From positions 1 to 64,000 of the forward strand of contig CAAGKK010000023.1 of NCBI GenBank assembly GCA_900770385.1: a stretch of DNA of 64,000 nucleotides, in the 5' to 3' direction. The notes under the pieces are model-generated. The model was given only the letters and a program-made list of their open reading frames with translations. It was not told where the DNA came from and did not search any database. The number at the start of each line of letters is the position of its first letter. The first letter of the stretch is position 1. Positions 59,296 to 64,000 of the stretch are shown here, piece after piece. Both the position numbers and the translations under genes were made by a program. This DNA is from Clostridia bacterium (lineage in GTDB: Bacteria > Bacillota > Clostridia > TANB77 > CAG-508).

Positions 59296-59330
59296 AAAAA
59301 ATGCAGAATATTTAATATTCTGCATTTTTT
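59296..59330. terminator. Bidirectional terminator between fba and smpB
   Basis: AAAAAATGCAGAATATT and AATATTCTGCATTTTTT pair around a short loop. The smpB stop codon (59312-59314) lies inside the hairpin. Confidence 0.9.
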
Positions 59331-59764
59331 AATGTTCTTTGAATTTTACGATTAGCATCTTTTTTAGCCATATCTTCACGCTTATCATATAATTTTTTGC
59401 CTTTACCAATACCAATTTCAAGTTTAACAAAATTATTATTAAAATATAATTTTATTGGAACAATAGAAAACCCTTTTTGATTTATAGCACCAATTAATTT
59501 ATTTATTTCTCTTCTATTAAGTAAGAGCTTTCTAGTTCTTAAAGGATCCTTATTAAATATATTGCCATGTTCATAAGGACTTATGTGCATTCCATAAATG
59601 TAAGCTTCGCTATTTTTTATATTGATATATGAATCTTTTAAATTAACTTTACCAGCTCGTATAGATTTTATTTCAGTACCAGTTAGAACTATTCCAGCCT
59701 CTAAAGTGTTATTAATAGAATAGTTATGGTAAGCAACTGGATTTTTAGCTATTAATTTTTCCAT
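59312..59764 (-). CDS. smpB: SsrA-binding protein SmpB
   Basis: The 150-residue protein has VAYHNYSINNTLEAGIVLTG (residues about 9-28), TEIKSIRAGKVNLKDSYINI, SPYEHGNIFNKDPLRTRKLL and the basic C-tail KKLYDKREDMAKKDANRKIQ. It binds tmRNA and starts trans-translation on stalled ribosomes. RBS AAAGGAG. ssrA itself is not found near it in this window. Confidence 0.97.
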   Translation of the reverse strand: MEKLIAKNPVAYHNYSINNTLEAGIVLTGTEIKSIRAGKVNLKDSYINIKNSEAYIYGMHISPYEHGNIFNKDPLRTRKLLLNRREINKLIGAINQKGFSIVPIKLYFNNNFVKLEIGIGKGKKLYDKREDMAKKDANRKIQRTLKNAEY

Positions 59765-59829
59765 AGTATAATCTCCTTTTAATAATATAGAAATTATACC
59801 ATAAAATATAAATAAAAGAAAGATGCTAA

Positions 59830-60264
59830 TTAATCTTTATCTGTATAATTGCTATGTTCATATTGAGCACCATAGTACCATACTAACCCAACGATTACAA
59901 CTCCTACAATTCCTAGTATAAGCCATGTCCAACTTTGAGAAGACATTCCCATTAAATTTGAATTAGTAGAAGTTTTTGTTGCATTATAATCAGAAGTTGC
60001 ATTGTCCATATGGTCCTTCACATCATTAGATACATTTTGCGTAGTACCAGTAATAGCATTTTTAGCAGAAGCAGCACTGTTTTCTATTTTATCTTCAGTA
60101 TTTTTAATAGCATTTTTAGCATTATTAGAAGTATTGGCAACAGTTCCACCAATTGTATTTGCTGTGTTTTTTATACTATCTGATAAATTATCTGCAAATA
60201 TATTAATACTAAAAGAAAAAAATAAAATACCAATAATAAATGTAGAAATAAAAAATTTTTTCAT
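59830..60264 (-). CDS. Secreted/membrane-anchored Asn-Thr-Ala-rich protein, unknown
   Basis: The 144-residue protein has a signal peptide (MKKFFISTFIIGILFFSFSI, likely cleaved near IFADN), a low-complexity Asn/Thr/Ala region with repeated NTA/NAI patterns (about 25-105), and a C-terminal membrane helix (SWTWLILGIVGVVIVGLVWY). A short charged tail follows. I start it at 60264 after GGAGGTAATT. The next gene encodes a similarly built protein. Function unknown; a surface spacer is the guess. Confidence 0.7.
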   Translation of the reverse strand: MKKFFISTFIIGILFFSFSINIFADNLSDSIKNTANTIGGTVANTSNNAKNAIKNTEDKIENSAASAKNAITGTTQNVSNDVKDHMDNATSDYNATKTSTNSNLMGMSSQSWTWLILGIVGVVIVGLVWYYGAQYEHSNYTDKD

Positions 60265-60394
60265 AATTACCTCCATTGAGCATACATGCTCTAGTTTATT
60301 TATAATACATTATTTAGTATTTTAATTTTTGAAAAAAATATACAAAAAAAGCTATAATAAATATAGCTTTTAAAAATAAATAAATTTAAAAAAA

Positions 60395-60784
60395 TTAATT
60401 TTGTTTTAATCTAAGAATTATGGCTATTCCTAACAATACAAGAACTACACCAACTACTATTAATATTATATTAATTATATTTGTTACAGATAAATCTCCA
60501 GAATCATCATATTGAGATGTTGTTGAAACAGAGGTATCACTATAAGAAGAATTTTGAGTTGGAGTAGCTGTTTGATCCTGTGCTCCATAAATAGTATTGT
60601 CTTCTACAGTATCTTGAGAGCTAGTATTTTGTGCTGAAGTATTTGCACTATTGTTAGATGCAGTATTATTAGATGCACTAGAAGAATTATTTAAATTCAT
60701 AACGATATTATCAGTAGCAAAGCAGAAACAAGTAGCAAAAAATAAAGCAAAAACTATTAAAGAAACTAATATTTTTTTATTCAT
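60395..60784 (-). CDS. Secreted/membrane-anchored Ser-Asn-Thr-rich protein, unknown
   Basis: The 129-residue protein has a signal peptide (KKILVSLIVFALFFATCFCF, cleaved near ATDN), a Ser/Asn/Thr/Gln-rich region (about 25-95) and a C-terminal helix (TNIINIILIVVGVVLVLLGI). The build copies that of the neighbour at 59830, though the sequences differ. RBS TAAGGAGGATAATT is strong. A role at the cell surface is inferred. Confidence 0.7.
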   Translation of the reverse strand: MNKKILVSLIVFALFFATCFCFATDNIVMNLNNSSSASNNTASNNSANTSAQNTSSQDTVEDNTIYGAQDQTATPTQNSSYSDTSVSTTSQYDDSGDLSVTNIINIILIVVGVVLVLLGIAIILRLKQN

Positions 60785-60917
60785 ATAATTATCCTCCTTA
60801 AAATTATAAAAATGATTATAAATATAATATCACAATTAAATAGAAAATGTCCATAAAAATATAAATGTTTTTAATAATATTACCTTAAATAAGGCATATA
60901 ATTTAAAAGGTGATTTT

Positions 60918-61364
60918 ATGGCATATTCAGATAGGGAACTTTTAGCAAGGATTATTGAATGTGAAGCAGGAGGAGAAGGAGATAATGGAATGAAAGCAGT
61001 AGCAAGTGTTGTTATGAATAGAGTAAATTCATCAGAAGGAGAATATTTTAGAGTATCACAGGGAGGAAACATAAGAAATATAATTTTTCAAAATGGTCAA
61101 TTTGATTGTGCATCAGATACACTTTTTGGCAACTATAATTCTCAAAATATATACAACATGAATCCTACACAAGTACACTATAATATTGCAGATTGGGCAT
61201 TATCTGGAAACAGGCTACCAGAAATTGGAGAATGCTTGTGGTATTTAAATCCATTTAAACCATCTTGTAGTCCGACATTTCCAGCCAATGGTTCGGGAAC
61301 TTTACATACCAGGTTGGGAAATCATTGTTTTTATAGACCAACAAGTCTATATTCAAATACATAA
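60918..61364 (+). CDS. cwlJ: Cell wall hydrolase, SleB/CwlJ type
   Basis: The 148-residue protein lacks a signal peptide and is a single SleB (Hydrolase_2) domain: SDRELLARIIECEAGGEGDN (catalytic Glu-region, residues 4-23), AVASVVMNRVNSSEGEYFR, IIFQNGQFDCASD and GECLWYLNP, with NHCFYRP at the end. The size and lack of N-terminal domain are those of CwlJ, which lyses spore cortex during germination and needs GerQ. gerQ is next, confirming the pair. RBS AAAAGGTGAT. A CATATAAT element just upstream may be a forespore or mother-cell -10. Confidence 0.92.
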   Translation: MAYSDRELLARIIECEAGGEGDNGMKAVASVVMNRVNSSEGEYFRVSQGGNIRNIIFQNGQFDCASDTLFGNYNSQNIYNMNPTQVHYNIADWALSGNRLPEIGECLWYLNPFKPSCSPTFPANGSGTLHTRLGNHCFYRPTSLYSNT

Positions 61365-61381
61365 TTGAAAGGAGAATTAAT

Positions 61382-61798
61382 ATGATAAATCCAGAAGATT
61401 TAAATAACAGAAGAAATAAAGTGGCAGGCGAAAATACAAATGTTACAGAAAAACAATTTCAAAATACAGAAACAAGACAAAATAATGAACCAGAGATATT
61501 AACTAATCCAATATATACACCAGCATTTTTAAGAGAACAAATTGGAAAATTGATGAGAGTTGAATTTTTAATTGGTACAAATAATATGGTAGATAGAATT
61601 GGATTCCTAGAAGATGTGGGAGCAAGCTATATATTACTTAGGTCTTTTGAGGGCGATAGCATAATATATGCAGATATATATGCTATAAAATTTATTACTA
61701 TATCAGCAACATATGGAGGAATGCCAAGTTTCTCGAATTTTAATAATATGCCAAATATGAATACGGGAATGAATATGAATCAAAATAGATATTACTAA
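61382..61798 (+). CDS. gerQ: Spore coat protein GerQ
   Basis: The 138-residue protein has NPIYTPAFLREQIGKLMRVE (residues about 40-59) and DRIGFLEDVGASYILLRSFE with DSIIYADIYAIKFITI, the GerQ/YwdL signature. GerQ holds CwlJ in the coat. The C-terminal Met/Asn-rich tail (MPSFSNFNNMPNMNTGMNM) is typical of coat-linked proteins. It is 17 bp after cwlJ, with RBS AAAGGAG. Confidence 0.93.
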   Translation: MINPEDLNNRRNKVAGENTNVTEKQFQNTETRQNNEPEILTNPIYTPAFLREQIGKLMRVEFLIGTNNMVDRIGFLEDVGASYILLRSFEGDSIIYADIYAIKFITISATYGGMPSFSNFNNMPNMNTGMNMNQNRYY

Positions 61799-61899
61799 AA
61801 AGAAAAAAGTATTTTTATATAAAATACTTTGCATAATAAATATTGTGTGATAAAATGCTATATATAATTGATTAACTATATAAACAAAGGAGAAGTCAA

Positions 61900-62961
61900 A
61901 TGAAGAAAAACATAAAGGGTGTTACATTAATAGCACTAGTAGTAACGATAATAGTATTGTTAATTTTAGGCACAGTATCAATTAGACTTGTAACAAAACA
62001 TCAAGTGATTGATATAACAGCAAAGCAAAGATTTACTACAGAAGTAACTCAAATTTATGAGCAATTAAAAGAAGAAAGACTAGCGTTAGAAATGTTAGAA
62101 AGAGAAGATGACAGATATAATATTAAATTCGAAGATTTAGATATAGGAGATAAATTAAAAAATAAATATACAGGAAAATTAAAGGTAGAATCTGGCAATT
62201 TAGTAGCGGATTCGGGATTAACAGACCAAGAACGAGAATGGTTTACAGGAATGAATATAGGAAAATTTTATATTCCATATAATAGAAATATAAAGTGTGC
62301 ATTATTTCCAGATACTTCATTAGATGGAAAAAACAAGAATACAGATTCAAGTGATTCACCAACAATATGGTTTGATGAAACCGGAAATGGTTATAATGGA
62401 ACTTTATTAAAACATAAATGGGCAGAAGATGGAGGACTTAATGTTTCATATTATGGAAACTATGAAAACAATCCAACCCAACTTGCTATTCCAGGAGCTT
62501 TAAATGGAAAAAAAGAATATACAATTGCTTTTTGTGTTAAGTCAAATAATTATTGGGGAGTAGGGTCACCAGGGCGTTGTTATATAAATTTTAATTCATA
62601 TAAACTAAATTATGAATCTTCAGTATTGGTTTATTCTGATTATGGATATGGGGTAAAAAAAGGAATAATAACTCCATCAGGTGCAACAATTCCAAATTCA
62701 ACTGGTAAAAGAAATGTTATAGTATTAACATGTAATGGAAAAAAAATAGATATATACATAGGAACAGAATCTTCGCCAACATATGCATGTACATATACTC
62801 CTAATGATACAAATAATTTAACTATTAATACAGATATAATACTGGCACAAAATATTCCAGCTGGAAAATTTTCATATGCAATTTTATGGGATAGAGAACT
62901 ATCATCAGAAGATATTGCAAAGTTAACACCAGATTTAAGAAAGATTAGTGATATGAAATAA
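61900..62961 (+). CDS. Prepilin-like protein with C-terminal LamG/concanavalin-like domain
   Basis: The 353-residue protein starts with a type IV prepilin leader: KNIKGVTLIALVVTIIVLLI, with cleavage expected after IKG. The helix is followed by a stalk (residues about 25-85, Glu/Lys-rich). From about 150 to 345 a beta-rich region with NGKKEYTIAFCVKSNNYWGV, RNVIVLTCNGKKIDIYIGTE and FSYAILWDRELSSEDIAKLT fits a LamG/concanavalin-like fold. It may be a surface adhesin or minor pilin; no pilus assembly genes are nearby. RBS AAAGGAGAAGT. Confidence 0.8.
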   Translation: MKKNIKGVTLIALVVTIIVLLILGTVSIRLVTKHQVIDITAKQRFTTEVTQIYEQLKEERLALEMLEREDDRYNIKFEDLDIGDKLKNKYTGKLKVESGNLVADSGLTDQEREWFTGMNIGKFYIPYNRNIKCALFPDTSLDGKNKNTDSSDSPTIWFDETGNGYNGTLLKHKWAEDGGLNVSYYGNYENNPTQLAIPGALNGKKEYTIAFCVKSNNYWGVGSPGRCYINFNSYKLNYESSVLVYSDYGYGVKKGIITPSGATIPNSTGKRNVIVLTCNGKKIDIYIGTESSPTYACTYTPNDTNNLTINTDIILAQNIPAGKFSYAILWDRELSSEDIAKLTPDLRKISDMK

Positions 62962-62963
62962 AT

Positions 62964-63001
62964 AAAAAAACTAAATGATTAATTATCATTTAGTTTTTTT
63001 A
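62964..63001 (+). terminator. Terminator after the prepilin-like gene
   Basis: AAAAAAACTAAATGAT and ATCATTTAGTTTTTTT around TAATT. Confidence 0.9.
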
Positions 63002-63011
63002 CTATAAAATA

Positions 63012-63040
63012 TTGCAAACAAATGTGCCTTATAATATAAT
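63012..63040 (+). promoter_or_regulatory. uvrB promoter with embedded candidate SOS box
   Basis: TTGCAA (63012-63017), 17-nt spacer, TATAAT (63035-63040). AAACAAATGTGC (63016-63027) overlaps the -35 and spacer and differs from the recA palindrome at the last two positions. Confidence 0.6.
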
Positions 63041-63096
63041 TCTATATGTTATAAATCAATAATTAAAATATTTTATAAAAAGTAGGGAAAATAAAA

Positions 63097-64000
63097 ATGT
63101 TTAAATTACACTCAGAATATAAGCCAACAGGCGACCAACCACAAGCAATAGAATATTTAAGTAATGGAATAAAAGAAGGTAAGAAGTTTCAGACACTTCT
63201 TGGCGTTACTGGTTCTGGAAAAACTTTTACTATGGCAAATATTATACAAAAAGTGCAAAGGCCAACATTGGTATTAGCACACAATAAAACTCTAGCAGGG
63301 CAATTATACTCAGAATTTAAAGAGTTTTTTCCAGAAAACAATGTTGAATATTTTGTAAGTTATTATGATTATTATCAACCAGAAGCATATATTGCCTCAT
63401 CAGATACTTATATAGAAAAAGACTCTTCTGTGAATGATGAAATAGATAAATTAAGACATTCTGCAACAGCTTCTTTATTTGAAACTAGAGATGTTATTAT
63501 TGTTGCATCTGTTTCTTGCATATATGGATTAGGAGATCCTATAGATTACGAAAATATGATTATATCTTTAAGACCTGGAATGCAAAAAACAAGAGATGAA
63601 ATATTAAGAAAATTAATAAAAATGCAATATACAAGAAATGAGATAGATTTTAAAAGAGGTACATTTAGAGCTAAAGGTGATATTATCGAGATATATCCAT
63701 CAGACAAAGGCGAGAGCGCTATAAGAGTGGAAATGTGGGGAGATGAGATTGAAAAAATTTCGGAAATAAATCCTTTAACAGGTAAAGCAATTGGAACTAG
63801 ACAACATGTTATGATATTTCCAAATTCTCATTATGTAACCACATCAGAAAAAATGGAAAGAGCAATTACAACAATAGAAAAAGAAATGGAAGAGCAAGTT
63901 AAATATTTTAAATCACAAAATAAACTAATAGAGGCTCAAAGAATAGAAGAAAGAACAAATTTTGATATAGAAATGATGAAAGAAACAGGCTTTTGTCAAG
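63097..64000 (+). CDS. uvrB: Excinuclease ABC subunit B (5' part, cut by window end)
   Basis: The first 301 codons are present. MFKLHSEYKPTGDQPQAIEY, Walker A LLGVTGSGKTFTMANII (residues about 34-50), the beta-hairpin YFVSYYDYYQPEAYIASSDT (about 88-107), VSCIYGLGDP and the UvrA-contact domain (RGTFRAKGDIIEIYPSDKGE) are seen. UvrB is the helicase-like damage verifier loaded by UvrA. Helicase motifs IV-VI lie beyond the window. RBS TAGGGAA. A candidate SOS box is in the promoter. Confidence 0.97.
   Translation, partial: MFKLHSEYKPTGDQPQAIEYLSNGIKEGKKFQTLLGVTGSGKTFTMANIIQKVQRPTLVLAHNKTLAGQLYSEFKEFFPENNVEYFVSYYDYYQPEAYIASSDTYIEKDSSVNDEIDKLRHSATASLFETRDVIIVASVSCIYGLGDPIDYENMIISLRPGMQKTRDEILRKLIKMQYTRNEIDFKRGTFRAKGDIIEIYPSDKGESAIRVEMWGDEIEKISEINPLTGKAIGTRQHVMIFPNSHYVTTSEKMERAITTIEKEMEEQVKYFKSQNKLIEAQRIEERTNFDIEMMKETGFCQ

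Noticed and set aside
59312..59830. tmRNA (ssrA) next to smpB
   Set aside because: No tRNA-Ala-like ends or ANDEN/ALA-type tag reading frame was found in the flanks.

Overview
The window is low-GC, AT-codon-rich DNA from an endospore-forming member of the Clostridia, probably an uncultured gut-type lineage. The evidence is spoVS, ytfJ, the spoIIAA-spoIIAB-sigF operon, spoIID, a SpoIIQ-like M23 protein, cwlJ and gerQ, in a genome with Gram-positive cell-wall genes and TTG/GTG starts. I cannot name the genus from sequence alone. The window starts inside a dispersed repeat and ends inside uvrB.

Layout. (1) 0.3-22.4 kb is mostly core: ymdB-spoVS, a solitary peptide-binding protein, recA-recX-scpA-ytfI-ytfJ, a phosphodiesterase-family protein, then on the minus strand a HIT protein, a D,D-carboxypeptidase and a VanW-like protein, then rpmE, miaB-mutS, the spoIIA operon, a frameshifted spoIID, the SpoIIQ-like protein, hpt and mscS. 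(2) 22.4-44.2 kb is an accessory region. It is a string of short transcription units that pair small hydrolases (five HAD proteins, two C26 amidohydrolases, a C15 peptidase-like protein, NUDIX, HD, 2H phosphoesterase, nucleoside hydrolase) with MFS, MATE or EamA transporters, plus P-loop kinase-like genes, an AraC regulator and a MazF/PemK-type toxin. It ends at a tRNA-Gly gene on the minus strand. (3) 44.3-64 kb is core again: tsaE, tsaB-rimI, a Lon-family protease, a transketolase N-subunit, uvrA, a Mn2+-riboswitch-controlled P2-type ATPase, a polysaccharide deacetylase, fba, smpB, cwlJ-gerQ, a prepilin-like LamG protein and uvrB.

Repeats link the regions. A ~200-bp element with long imperfect terminal inverted repeats occurs three times (1, 1548, 17052), each copy ending in a GC-rich hairpin that also occurs alone at 4552, 12076, 16993 and 54425. 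A second family (core TGTCAATGGGGACGGAG) occurs only in the accessory region. One pair of its copies, in inverted orientation, brackets a Y1-type (REP-associated) transposase at 38333-39010, and solo copies sit next to broken genes.

The most interesting signals are these. (a) Seven accessory transcription units share a promoter block in which a GGAAGYATRG-like element lies exactly 30 nt upstream of TATAAT. (b) An AAACAAATGTTT-type palindrome lies in the promoter regions of recA, uvrA and uvrB and, as a longer perfect-armed palindrome, in front of the MazF/PemK toxin. This is a candidate LexA box that would put the toxin under SOS control. (c) A HAD/nucleoside-hydrolase fusion is co-transcribed with 2H and HD enzymes and was followed by a HAD-kinase pair that the transposase element has destroyed. 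Together the accessory genes look like a modular nucleotide/small-molecule hydrolase-plus-exporter array, a function I infer from families only.
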